From a virus: 20,209 bases of DNA. The notes beneath the pieces are model-generated. The model was not told the origin of the DNA. It searched no databases and worked only from the letters and a program-made list of their open reading frames with translations. Positions within the stretch are counted from its first letter, which is position 1. Each line of letters opens with the position of its first letter. The position numbers and the translations under genes were made by a program. This document shows positions 1 to 6,649 of the stretch, one piece after another. The stretch is taken from positions 1 to 20,209 of the IMG/VR virus record IMGVR_UViG_3300037117_000098; one strand, 5' to 3'.

Positions 1-527
1 GTGGTCGTGGCGCCGGAGCCGGAGCCGAGCTGCGCAGACGCTGCCGTCACAGGCCAGAGGAGCTGACTGTTGATGTCGGCCGCAACGGCCGTAGCGAGCG
101 TCGACGGAGTATCCGCAGCGCCCACGGTCACCGTGCGGCTCTCGCCGTTGATGCGGTACCCGAAGGTGCCGACCGTGGACCAAGTGCCAGCGAAGTTGAT
201 GACAGCCGTGGCCTTGACAGCGCCGCCCGCGGGGGCGATGCCGATAGCCCACACGATGGCGTCGGAAGTCTGCAGCGCCGCGTACACCTGACGCGAAACC
301 TGCATGCCGGAGCCAAAGTTCGTGTTAGCATCGCTGTCCGACGTCATCAGGTACGGAGTGTTCGGGGACGCGAGCCCTCCGACCGTGTCCATGATACCGA
401 CACAGAGGAGCAGAAGCGGAACGCTCTGGATAGAGCTCGGGCCCTGACCCGTGAGAGTCTGGCCGTAAAATCCGGGGACCTTATCGGAAGCCGAGAAACC
501 GGCAATCGTTACGATGGGGCCGCTCAT
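1..527 (-). CDS. Contractile tail sheath protein, N-terminal part (Mu gpL-like), cut by window edge
   Basis: The first 175 codons of a minus-strand gene that continues past base 1. The protein begins MSGPIVTIAGFSASDKVPGF and, after about 100 residues, has the stretch GTFGYRINGESRTVTVGA followed by 'DTPSTLATAVAADINSQ'. That beta-rich segment with repeated Ala/Thr is typical of the Mu gpL family of tail sheath proteins, which polymerise around the tail tube and contract on infection. The ATG overlaps the TGA of the gene before it (ATGA, 524-527), implying translational coupling. Its place after the capsid and neck genes is where Mu-like phages put the sheath. The C-terminal catalytic-free half that would confirm the family is outside the window. 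It could instead be another tail tube or baseplate protein, but sheath is the best match by pattern. Confidence 0.72.
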   Translation of the reverse strand, partial: MSGPIVTIAGFSASDKVPGFYGQTLTGQGPSSIQSVPLLLLCVGIMDTVGGLASPNTPYLMTSDSDANTNFGSGMQVSRQVYAALQTSDAIVWAIGIAPAGGAVKATAVINFAGTWSTVGTFGYRINGESRTVTVGAADTPSTLATAVAADINSQLLWPVTAASAQLGSGSGATT

Positions 528-1108
528 TTGACTGCCTTTGCGCCGCTAACCTGAGCTTTGTGTGCCGCTACGAGCTTCGCATGGCACGCGTGCGAGGGGT
601 GCATCTCTTCGAGTTTTCCGCCGGCGGCCCACTCGGGAACCTCGCCGTCGTGGTCGGCCGCCCACGCCTTGGCCGCCTGCTTGGCCGTCTCGAGGACGAC
701 CGCGCTGGGGTCTCGGAAGGCGACGCCGAGACGCTTGGCGCTTTCCTTGTTCGCAGGGAGCACCACCGGACCGAGCTCGCCCGGACCTGCCTTGGCGCGT
801 TGCACGTAATACGTGTTGCCGTTTTCGGTCATGTCGAGAACAGAAACCGGCTCGCACGAAAACTCGAACCAACGGTCATGCACGGCCGGGCGGTTGTCAC
901 CCTTCACGACCTTGCGCTTGCGATCGAATTCCACCGCGTTACGCGGCTCGAGCACTTCGGACTTCATCACGGCACCGATGAAGCGCCGGTCAGGGTTCTC
1001 GAACTTCGGGTCGAGCGTGATGGCAGCCGCGGGCCGACCCTCTGCGTCGAGGTGCACGAAGGGGTTCATCACCAGTCGAAGCATTTTGGGGCGGCGAACG
1101 TTTGCCAT
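524..1108 (-). CDS. Unknown protein between neck genes and tail sheath
   Basis: Encodes 194 residues; function not recognised. The start is ATG, preceded by GAGG at a good distance. The protein has a basic N-terminus (MANVRRPKMLRLVMNPFVH), a segment LDAEGRPAA near residue 21, and an Ala/Lys-rich C-terminal third that looks helical, ending in SGAKAVK. No signal peptide or membrane segment is visible. In Mu the gene immediately before the sheath encodes a very short protein (gp38, DUF2635) with a similar 'D-x-E/G-R-P' element; this protein is about three times longer, so a relation is only a positional guess. The stop overlaps the sheath start by 4 nt, so the two are probably made together. Most likely a tail assembly or neck protein. 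Confidence 0.75.
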   Translation of the reverse strand: MANVRRPKMLRLVMNPFVHLDAEGRPAAAITLDPKFENPDRRFIGAVMKSEVLEPRNAVEFDRKRKVVKGDNRPAVHDRWFEFSCEPVSVLDMTENGNTYYVQRAKAGPGELGPVVLPANKESAKRLGVAFRDPSAVVLETAKQAAKAWAADHDGEVPEWAAGGKLEEMHPSHACHAKLVAAHKAQVSGAKAVK

Positions 1109-1114
1109 GGGGCC

Positions 1115-2044
1115 TCAGTTATCGTGCTCGTTACCGTTACGGGAACCGGTCACGGGATTGTTGATGCTCTGTTCCAGGCAATTCAGCCCGGGGTAGCGAC
1201 GAAGATCCGGCTTGAGACGCTCGCGAGCTTCGAATCGCATTTCGATGGCCGGGTACTCTTTGATGGACTCGGCGGTGTTCTTTGGGACGTTAGCTAATGC
1301 GATTCGAATCTTGCTTCTCTTCCACGAGAGAGCGCGGAACCGGACCATGTTGAGGTACTGGCCGAGGTACGAACCGTAGGTAGATGCGTCCGGATTCGAA
1401 TCCCCGGGCTGCAGCCAACTTGGCGTGACCCCCCGCTCGATACCGGTGACGACCGACTTCACGAACTGATTCGCGAATTGAGAACGATCCTTCTGCCGGA
1501 ACTGATCTCCGAGCGGTAAAGCCCAGAGCATCGTCCACGTAGAAGTTTCGATCTCCCAGTCGTCCGCCTCCCGTTCGAACTTGCCGCCGATGTTGTCGTC
1601 ACGCCAGAGGAAGAGAGCGGGGAGATACGACTCGTTGAAGGCCCAGTCGGAAGGGTTGTGCGCGAAAAGGGACTTCTCGGAATTGATGAGCGGATAGCCC
1701 GTAGCCTGCGTCCAGGGGGCGTTCGAGTTACCGTCCGTCACGAGAAACGCGTACAGGAACGAGAGAACGATCGCCAGCGCCGGATCACCGGGAGGAAGAA
1801 ACCCGCTGCCACCAGGAGCTAGAACTGGCGAGTAGCCGGCAAACTGGGGCGCCGGTTGAGCTGGAATCTGTACCGCACCCCAGGTGTCACCAACGGCACT
1901 GCCGGGGACGTAGAGGTGCTGTAGAAACGCTACGGGAACAACGCGAGAGCGTTGCGGAGGAGAGAGAAGCGGACGTGCCGGAGGGGGCGCTAAAAGAGTG
2001 GGGCCGTTGCCAGGGCCGCTAAAACGGCCGGGGATGACAAACAT
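1115..2044 (-). CDS. Phage neck/tail protein, candidate tail terminator
   Basis: Encodes 309 residues. The ATG is preceded by GAGGG five bases upstream. The first 100 residues are rich in Pro, Gly and Ala (for example LLAPPPARPLLSPP near residue 17), suggesting a flexible extension. A more ordered part follows: LPALFLWRDDNIGG near residue 142, then TSTWTMLWALPLGDQF and an amphipathic helix NQFVKSVVTGIERG. The pattern 'LPALFLWR ... beta strand ... helix' resembles tail terminator proteins, which cap the tail tube and join it to the neck; in Mu-like phages that gene (gp37) lies between gp36 and the sheath, as here. The family assignment is inference from position and weak pattern, not a clear motif match. 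The C-terminus ends in a polar tail (NGNEHDN). Confidence 0.75.
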   Translation of the reverse strand: MFVIPGRFSGPGNGPTLLAPPPARPLLSPPQRSRVVPVAFLQHLYVPGSAVGDTWGAVQIPAQPAPQFAGYSPVLAPGGSGFLPPGDPALAIVLSFLYAFLVTDGNSNAPWTQATGYPLINSEKSLFAHNPSDWAFNESYLPALFLWRDDNIGGKFEREADDWEIETSTWTMLWALPLGDQFRQKDRSQFANQFVKSVVTGIERGVTPSWLQPGDSNPDASTYGSYLGQYLNMVRFRALSWKRSKIRIALANVPKNTAESIKEYPAIEMRFEARERLKPDLRRYPGLNCLEQSINNPVTGSRNGNEHDN

Positions 2045-2059
2045 CTAGCCCTCAGTCTT

Positions 2060-2521
2060 TCACTCCCTCCACTTAAAAAAGGCAGAGAGAATCGACCCAC
2101 TCAAGGAGCCGTCGAAGTTCCAGAGCAGAAGCGAGCCGCCGGGAGGAATCTCCCACGCGTCACTCTGATCGGGCCACACGGTGCCGGAGCCGGCCACCGC
2201 AGCGGCAACGAGCTGCCGGAAGAAGTACGGAGTGGCTGCGATCGTGGCCGGTGAAGACCAGTTTACGACTACCTGCCCCTTGGGGGTGGTGACATCGTAC
2301 GCAGCCTTCGTCTGACCCGGAGACGGCGTGCCAGAAGCAACGCCGACGGCTGCCGAGCGGATGAGCCCAACCTTGCTGAGAGTCGCTGCGTTCGTCGTGA
2401 AACCGCACTCAACGAGGTGCAGAACACGACCATTGGCGGCGTCGGTGTTCTGGAACTCGGCGTAGGCGGCGCCGGCGGCTGCTGCAGCCGTCTGAACGGC
2501 GACTTCGAATACACCGCTCAT
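2060..2521 (-). CDS. Putative virion structural protein, beta-rich
   Basis: Encodes 153 residues starting MSGVFEVAVQTAAAAAG, with GAGG eight bases before the ATG. The sequence is dominated by Ala, Gly, Ser, Thr and Val, with short alternating strands and no charged clusters, and closes with SGSILSAFFKWRE. This composition is usual for small phage virion proteins with jelly-roll or beta-sandwich folds, such as head fibres, head-completion or decoration proteins. I do not recognise a named family. It sits between the gp10-like neck gene and the candidate tail terminator with small gaps, so it is co-transcribed with the neck module. Confidence 0.78.
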   Translation of the reverse strand: MSGVFEVAVQTAAAAAGAAYAEFQNTDAANGRVLHLVECGFTTNAATLSKVGLIRSAAVGVASGTPSPGQTKAAYDVTTPKGQVVVNWSSPATIAATPYFFRQLVAAAVAGSGTVWPDQSDAWEIPPGGSLLLWNFDGSLSGSILSAFFKWRE

Positions 2522-2567
2522 TCAGATACCTCGCTATTGCAGATGTCGGCCTGCACGCCGTTGTTGC

Positions 2568-2960
2568 TCACAGGCTGTTGATCTCCGCGACAACCGCGTT
2601 GACCACTTCAATCGTTTCGTGCTCAAGAACTTCTTGCGCTTTTCGCTCGGCCTGCGGTGTAAAGGGGTACGCCTTGTTCCTGGTCGTGCCTTCGTTTACG
2701 TAACTTGCGTATACTGGACGAACGGGAGGAGCCCACACCATCTCAGCCATCAACGCACCGTCTACATCGACCTGCTCAGCGTACGAATCTTGGCTGAGGC
2801 TGGTGGTGCGGTCGGTGTACGGGTGGTTCGCGCGAGCCTCTTCAATACCCGCCTTGGCGGCGGCGAGAGATGCTCCGCGGAGACCGATAACGAGCTTCTC
2901 GTGTGTCGCCCGCAGCGCGGCTCGAAGCTCCGGAATACCCTCGACGGTAGCAGTGATCAT
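2568..2960 (-). CDS. HK97 gp10-like head-tail joining protein
   Basis: Encodes 130 residues. It opens with MITATVEGIPELRAALRA and a helical segment, then carries 'YASYVNEGTTRNKAYPFTPQ' near residue 85, followed by a final long helix (AERKAQEVLEHETIEVVNAV). The Y-x-x-Y/F-V-x-x-G-T ... P-F-x-x-x-A element is the hallmark of HK97 gp10-like proteins, which help complete the neck or the tail. In such genes the N-terminal helix, the 'EGT' turn and the C-terminal helix occur in this order and at this length (about 110-150 residues). No strong Shine-Dalgarno precedes the ATG; the gene before it stops six bases upstream, so re-initiation is plausible. Confidence 0.72.
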   Translation of the reverse strand: MITATVEGIPELRAALRATHEKLVIGLRGASLAAAKAGIEEARANHPYTDRTTSLSQDSYAEQVDVDGALMAEMVWAPPVRPVYASYVNEGTTRNKAYPFTPQAERKAQEVLEHETIEVVNAVVAEINSL

Positions 2961-2966
2961 TGCGTG

Positions 2967-3140
2967 TTAGTTGAGTGTCCACTTTGGCTGGACGATGCGG
3001 CGGGGTCGTACGGAAGCGCCGGCGTGCACGAAAGCCTTCACGAGTTCGGCCTCCGCTTTTTCGCGGGCACGCTCGCCACTTCGCGCGTCGATGGCTTCGA
3101 TGAGTAGATCTTCGACTCGATTGATGCCGTCGTATATCAT
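2967..3140 (-). CDS. Small basic protein, 57 residues, unknown
   Basis: A short gene from ATG (3140-3138) to TAA (2969-2967). The product starts MIYDGINRVEDLLIEAIDAR, continues with a charged helix rich in Glu, Ala and Arg, and ends in VRPRRIVQPKWTLN. It fills the gap between the spike-like gene and the gp10-like gene almost exactly (15 and 6 bases of spacing), which is the main reason to call it. No clear Shine-Dalgarno is visible. Function unknown; a small neck assembly factor is possible. The opposite strand also has an open frame here, but it does not fit the one-direction layout. Confidence 0.55.
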   Translation of the reverse strand: MIYDGINRVEDLLIEAIDARSGERAREKAEAELVKAFVHAGASVRPRRIVQPKWTLN

Positions 3141-3155
3141 TGAGTGCAGATCGAT

Positions 3156-3464
3156 CTAGTAATAAACAGAAACGCCAGTAGCCGTGGTGCCTGCGGCGTA
3201 AATCTTCTTCACCGCGATGTCGAACTTGCCGACGGGCAGCGGGATGACAACGCCAATCGCGCCACCAGAGCCGCCAACACCTAAAAAGTCGACCTTGACG
3301 TTGCCCGCGCCGTTGATTGAAAACGCGCGAGCGAAGTTCTGCTTCTTGCCGACCGCAGGCGTCCAATCGCCACCGGGGGGAGCGCCGCTTACGGACACGG
3401 CTTCGATGTCGTACATCTGCGGCGTCATCGACGCCGGATTAGCAATGTTCGGTCCGGTAGACAT
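3156..3464 (-). CDS. Spike-base-like virion protein, copy B of a tandem pair
   Basis: Encodes 102 residues. Together with the gene before it, this is a clear tandem duplicate: both have 'STGPNI..P.SMTPQMYD' at the N-terminus, a 'FARAF...GAG.VK.D.LGVGG' core and a 'GTTATG(V/I)' end. The core and the ending resemble the spike base protein family of the Rhodobacter gene transfer agent (Rcc01079 type), which has an 'ARA...GGAG' strand and a terminal 'GTTATGIVALY'-like strand. That suggests a beta-rich virion surface or spike-base subunit. The ATG overlaps the previous stop (TGATG). The family link is by recalled pattern and moderate; a generic minor structural protein is the alternative. Confidence 0.72.
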   Translation of the reverse strand: MSTGPNIANPASMTPQMYDIEAVSVSGAPPGGDWTPAVGKKQNFARAFSINGAGNVKVDFLGVGGSGGAIGVVIPLPVGKFDIAVKKIYAAGTTATGVSVYY

Positions 3465-3799
3465 CAGTAAAACGCCGTGATGCCGGTTGCGGTGGTGCCG
3501 TGCGCGCCGGAGTAGATCTTGACTACCGCGATCTCGAACTTGCCTGCGGGAAGGGGGATGAGTACTGCGGTCGCGCCGCCTGCACCACCCACGCCCAGCA
3601 AGTCGGCCTTCACGATGCCAGCACCGTCGAGCGTGAACGCCCGTGCGAATCCCTTACCGGATAGCGTGGGTGCCCAATCGGCGGCCGGAGCAGAGCCGTG
3701 CGCGGATACGACTTCGCCGTCGTACATCTGCGGCGTCATCGACTGCGGGTCGGAGATGTTGGGTCCGGTGGATCCGCCGACAGATGTTTGTGTAGACAT
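3464..3799 (-). CDS. Spike-base-like virion protein, copy A of a tandem pair
   Basis: Encodes 111 residues. It is the upstream copy of the duplicated pair: MSTQTSVGGSTGPNISDPQ, then SMTPQMYDGEVVS, KGFARAFTLDGAGIVKADLL and a final GTTATGITAFY. Compared with copy B it has about eight extra residues at the N-terminus and a small insertion (SGAH) before the last strand. The same strand pattern suggests a spike-base or decoration role. Its ATG overlaps the TAA of the gp36-type gene (TAATG), and its own TGA overlaps the start of copy B, so the three are likely translated as a coupled set. Duplicate copies may form a hetero-oligomer or sit at different virion positions; this is inference. Confidence 0.72.
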   Translation of the reverse strand: MSTQTSVGGSTGPNISDPQSMTPQMYDGEVVSAHGSAPAADWAPTLSGKGFARAFTLDGAGIVKADLLGVGGAGGATAVLIPLPAGKFEIAVVKIYSGAHGTTATGITAFY

Positions 3800-4272
3800 T
3801 AGAAGTCTCCAGTCAGGGGACTTTTTCCAGGCGGGCTGCAGTACATGGTGGGATCGATGTTCGGTGTCATCCCACCTTGGTTTGCGGGCAACTCCGTGGC
3901 CACCGTAGCGGCCTGCCGTCCAGCCTTTACTCGCTCTGCGCGGTCTGAAGCTCGCTTGTAGTAGGACTCATGCGTTCCGAGCCCCGCCTGCTTCGCAGCC
4001 TCGGTATGCCGCTCGACCATGAAGGCCGTGCAGTAGTCCAAGGCGCAGAGTTTGTAGAACGGGTCGCTAGAGATGTCAGGCGGCCATACAGCAACCTGAC
4101 CTCCGAGCTCTCCAACAAGCCAGGACTGCAGCTCGGTCTCACCGTCCGCGATTACCTGAGTCATAGCTACCGTGTTGATCGTACCGGTGCCATCATCGAA
4201 GGCGGCGAGAACGAACGCTTTTGACGTCTTGTTCTCGAGATCCGCCTGTACGATGTTCCAGTAGCTCGACAC
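3799..4272 (-). CDS. Mu gp36-like head-tail adaptor (DUF1320 type)
   Basis: Encodes 157 residues from a GTG start. The front half matches the DUF1320/gp36 layout: an N-terminal 'adaptor' helix (WNIVQADLENKTSKAFVLA), an Asp/Gly-rich turn (FDDGTGTIN), then 'VAMTQVIADGETELQSWL', the element written D/E-x-A-I-A-D-A-S-A-E-I-D-x-Y-L in the family. A second helical part (FYKLCALDYCTAFMVERH) and 'SYYKRASDRAERVKAGR' follow as expected. Such proteins form the ring joining portal and tail. The C-terminus is longer than usual and ends in a Pro/Gly tail with 'MTPNIDPTMYC', which resembles the N-terminal motif of the next two proteins. No good Shine-Dalgarno precedes the GTG. Confidence 0.72.
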   Translation of the reverse strand: MSSYWNIVQADLENKTSKAFVLAAFDDGTGTINTVAMTQVIADGETELQSWLVGELGGQVAVWPPDISSDPFYKLCALDYCTAFMVERHTEAAKQAGLGTHESYYKRASDRAERVKAGRQAATVATELPANQGGMTPNIDPTMYCSPPGKSPLTGDF

Positions 4273-4281
4273 AGAAGTGTA

Positions 4282-4749
4282 TCAGTCCGCGACGCGAACG
4301 CCGATTTGCCGAGCTGTCACGCTGCGGCCGTCTTCAGCGCTGAGTCGCACGTACGTGCCGGGGGAGGCCGTCACGCACTTGTTGGTGGCCTTGTCGATCT
4401 CCATGCACACGTGCCCGCCGGTGAGACGGTACAGGCCAGCAAACAGCGGATTCGCCGCCGTCGACTGCTTGGGGAGGCTCTCCCTCCAGTTCTCCTTCGG
4501 CTCCTCCAGAGGCTCCAGGGAGGAAACCGAAACGCCGAGAGTTTCGGCGCGAGCCTCTCGCTCGAGACGCTGCCACTCGGCCTGACGCTGTCCCGGGGTC
4601 ATCGGCTTGGGCACAGCGCGGAGTTCCACGCCTTCCTTCGCCTTCTTCGGCCGACCGGGCCCGCGTTTGGGCGCAGGCTCGGTGGAACGAAGGTTCTCGG
4701 GCAGGTCTTCGGGTTGAACGAAAGAGGGTGCTGTATTCTGTTCAGTCAT
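4282..4749 (-). CDS. Unknown capsid-region protein with AT-hook-like motif
   Basis: Encodes 155 residues. The ATG is preceded by GAGG with ideal spacing. The N-terminal third is disordered and Pro-rich and contains KRGPGRPKKAKEG (about residues 28-40), whose G-R-P-K core is the AT-hook that binds the DNA minor groove. The middle is charged and helical (QRQAEWQRLEREARAE), and the C-terminal 60 residues form a small beta-rich unit (GLYRLTGGHVCMEID ... TYVRLSAEDGRSV). In Mu-like phages a short protein (gp35) occupies this place between capsid and gp36; homology is not shown. AT-hook-like tails in phage structural proteins may simply be basic linkers, so DNA contact is a guess. Confidence 0.72.
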   Translation of the reverse strand: MTEQNTAPSFVQPEDLPENLRSTEPAPKRGPGRPKKAKEGVELRAVPKPMTPGQRQAEWQRLEREARAETLGVSVSSLEPLEEPKENWRESLPKQSTAANPLFAGLYRLTGGHVCMEIDKATNKCVTASPGTYVRLSAEDGRSVTARQIGVRVAD

Positions 4750-4807
4750 CGGTTTCCTCGCTTTGCGATGTTCAGTTCCCGTCGAATCCAGCGACTAAAT
4801 TACAGTG

Positions 4808-6097
4808 TCACTGTACGCAATTGGTGATTAACCCGCCCAAAATCGGGCCGGTGAGGACTTCGGCATCGTTGTGAAGCACGACCACGACACGCCCACCGCG
4901 ACCGCCACGGCGAGGATCGTAGTAGCTGCGGACCATGAAGCCACCGGTGGCCGTACCATCGGGGGCCGAAGCGCCAGTCCACCGGAAGGTGTACCCGGAC
5001 GCGTTCTCACGACCGTTCGAGGGCGGGTTCTGCGAAGGCTCGTGCAGAAGCACGACGCTCGACGCACTGCCGGCAGCGCTCGGCCACACGTAGGTGGGCG
5101 AACCCGCAGCGTTCGTGTACTTCATCTCCGCGACGATGATCGGAGGCAACTCGAGAATGCGCGAGAGCTCCTGCGCGTTCGGGAGAGCCGGATCATTGGT
5201 CTTCGCGTAGTGGTACGCGCGGACCGCCTGGTTGCGCTGCAGCGCGTGGAAGACCGGTCCGCCCATGACGATGCGGCTGATCTTCTGGTAGCTGCGCTCT
5301 TCGATGAAGTGGATGTTCGCGATGGGGTCGGTAGACGCCCCGCCGTTCCACTGCTGACCCGCCACGAGCGCGAGCACGTTGTTCGCGTTCCAGTTGCCGC
5401 TCGTGGTGAGAAGCGACGCCACGCGCATTTCGCGCGCCATGCGAAGCTTCGTGAGGACCATGTCCACCGCCGCCTGGTAGGGGGCGAGGGGGGCGTCCGT
5501 GTTCGCCTCGATCTCCGTCGGGACGTAGGACGCGAGAGCGTACTCAGCCGCCGAGAAGAGCGTGTTGGAGATAGCAGGGCTGATCTCGTTCGGAGCGCCG
5601 CCTGCTGCACCCATGTTCACGGCAACGGGCTTGAACGCGTTGTCGCTGTTCCAGGTGAAGAACTTGTCGCTCTGCTTGGCCGAGGGCACGACCGGGAGAG
5701 CGATGTCAGCGACGCCGTCTTCCAGGTGGTAGCCGAGGGCCACGTTCGGCATCGCCGAGGGGATGTGGACGTCGCCGATGGCGAGATCCCCCATGCAGAC
5801 GGTATCGCCCCGACGGCCGCCGCTCTTGAGCTGCAGCTTCTTGCCGAGCGCCTTGCCGCGCTTGGCCACGTCGCCACTGGCAGCGTGGAAGGACAGTGCC
5901 GCGTCGAGCTGCACCGGATCCCGCATGCCCAAAGAAGCGAGCACGTCGTCGTCCGAGTAATGGTCCGTACCGCGAGACTCGAGGGTCCGCTCGTACTTTC
6001 CATTCATGTCGTACAGCCGGCCAGTCTCGTAGTCGAGACGGCCGATGTTGTTACCTGCCGTATCAGACAGCAGAGCGAGGTCTTTGGCGACGGTCAT
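4808..6097 (-). CDS. Major capsid protein
   Basis: Encodes 429 residues; the ATG follows AAGGAA at proper spacing. Several stretches are characteristic of phage major capsid proteins: 'LTKLRMAREMRVASLL' near 215-230 with 'TSGNWNANN' after it, 'STDPIANIHFIEE' near 255-267, and 'ISRIVMGGPVFHALQRN' near 273-289, the last being the usual strand-helix that places the capsid loop. It ends with 'SYYDPRRGG' and a final strand. Mature capsids assemble from hundreds of copies in an HK97-type fold. Residues 102-135 contain 'DLAIGDVHIPSAM' and 'ALGY', nearly repeated at the N-terminus of the protease gene (see findings). The first 100 residues, with 'RGKALGKKLQLKSGGRRG', may be a processed N-terminal extension. 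The neighbours are the decoration gene and the scaffold/protease, as expected. Confidence 0.88.
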   Translation of the reverse strand: MTVAKDLALLSDTAGNNIGRLDYETGRLYDMNGKYERTLESRGTDHYSDDDVLASLGMRDPVQLDAALSFHAASGDVAKRGKALGKKLQLKSGGRRGDTVCMGDLAIGDVHIPSAMPNVALGYHLEDGVADIALPVVPSAKQSDKFFTWNSDNAFKPVAVNMGAAGGAPNEISPAISNTLFSAAEYALASYVPTEIEANTDAPLAPYQAAVDMVLTKLRMAREMRVASLLTTSGNWNANNVLALVAGQQWNGGASTDPIANIHFIEERSYQKISRIVMGGPVFHALQRNQAVRAYHYAKTNDPALPNAQELSRILELPPIIVAEMKYTNAAGSPTYVWPSAAGSASSVVLLHEPSQNPPSNGRENASGYTFRWTGASAPDGTATGGFMVRSYYDPRRGGRGGRVVVVLHNDAEVLTGPILGGLITNCVQ

Positions 6098-6148
6098 TGT
6101 GAGTTCCTTCTTTTGGAATCTGGTCGGGTTGGGCGGCGATGCGGCGGA

Positions 6149-6583
6149 TTAGCCAGTTGCGCCGATGTTGATTTGGACGAGGACGAGATCCGTGCTGGCA
6201 GCAGTTGCCGTCCACGCGACGCCAAGAACGGGGTGACCTGTGGGGTTCGTCTTGACCGTTCCGCCAGTATCCGGCGCAACGACCGCACCGGCAGCGATAG
6301 CTCCGGATGCCACGCAGTAGATGAAGCCGCCGATCTGCATCACGCCCTGAGCCTTCGAGGGTGTGTCGGAAATCGTGACGCCGCAGGGGTAGTCGTTAGC
6401 ACCCGCCTCGAGCACCGCCAGACCAACCGCGCCAGGCGTCGCAGCGAACTGCGTAGCGGGATCGTTGGTCGCATCGATCTTCACGACCGAGTTGGCAGGG
6501 ATGTCCGTGACCTGGAGATTGAGGATGGAAATCTCCAGTTTCGGCTGGCGGGGGATGATCGTTCCGTCGAGAGTAGCAGTCAT
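6149..6583 (-). CDS. Capsid decoration (cement) protein, DUF2190-like
   Basis: Encodes 144 residues, starting MTATLDGTIIPRQPKLEISI. The sequence has repeated short strands, and the 'AGAVVAPDTGGTVKTNPTG' ... 'PVLGVAWTATAASTDLVLVQ' pattern corresponds to the 'GD-V-V ... G..-VG-A ... A-G-D-L-V-x-V' end of small head decoration or cement proteins (DUF2190 type) that stabilise expanded capsids from outside. The length of about 110-150 residues and the place between protease/scaffold and major capsid gene agree. A GGGAG Shine-Dalgarno precedes the ATG, and a small hairpin lies directly upstream. It is probably very highly expressed. Confidence 0.78.
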   Translation of the reverse strand: MTATLDGTIIPRQPKLEISILNLQVTDIPANSVVKIDATNDPATQFAATPGAVGLAVLEAGANDYPCGVTISDTPSKAQGVMQIGGFIYCVASGAIAAGAVVAPDTGGTVKTNPTGHPVLGVAWTATAASTDLVLVQINIGATG

Positions 6584-6593
6584 GATTTTCTCC

Positions 6594-6607
6594 CGGGCTT
6601 ATGCCCG
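6594..6607 (-). promoter_or_regulatory. Hairpin just upstream of the decoration gene ribosome-binding site
   Basis: On the minus strand the leader reads CGGGCATAAGCCCG, a perfect 5-bp stem with a 4-nt loop that ends one base before the GGAG of the Shine-Dalgarno. No U-tract follows, so it is not a terminator. It could protect the mRNA 5' end after cleavage or modulate ribosome access; the function is inferred. Confidence 0.4.
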
Positions 6608-6649
6608 TATGTTCCTTGGGTGTAGCCCGAAAAGTTTGGTGAGTGGGTG

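Noticed and set aside
560-1297. 245-codon open frame on the plus strand
   Set aside because: Antisense to the gene before the sheath and overlapping the candidate terminator; composition not protein-like and strand inconsistent with the operon.
2971-3159. Plus-strand open frame over the 57-residue gene
   Set aside because: Opposite direction to every supported gene, no ribosome site; the minus-strand frame fits the spacing.
4651-4690. AT-hook as evidence of a regulator
   Set aside because: G-R-P-K-K stretches are common in disordered basic tails of phage proteins; context is structural.
4871-6625. 584-codon open frame on the plus strand
   Set aside because: It is antisense to the major capsid and decoration genes and its translation is rich in Arg, Val and His without domains; GC-rich codon bias on the opposite strand explains it.
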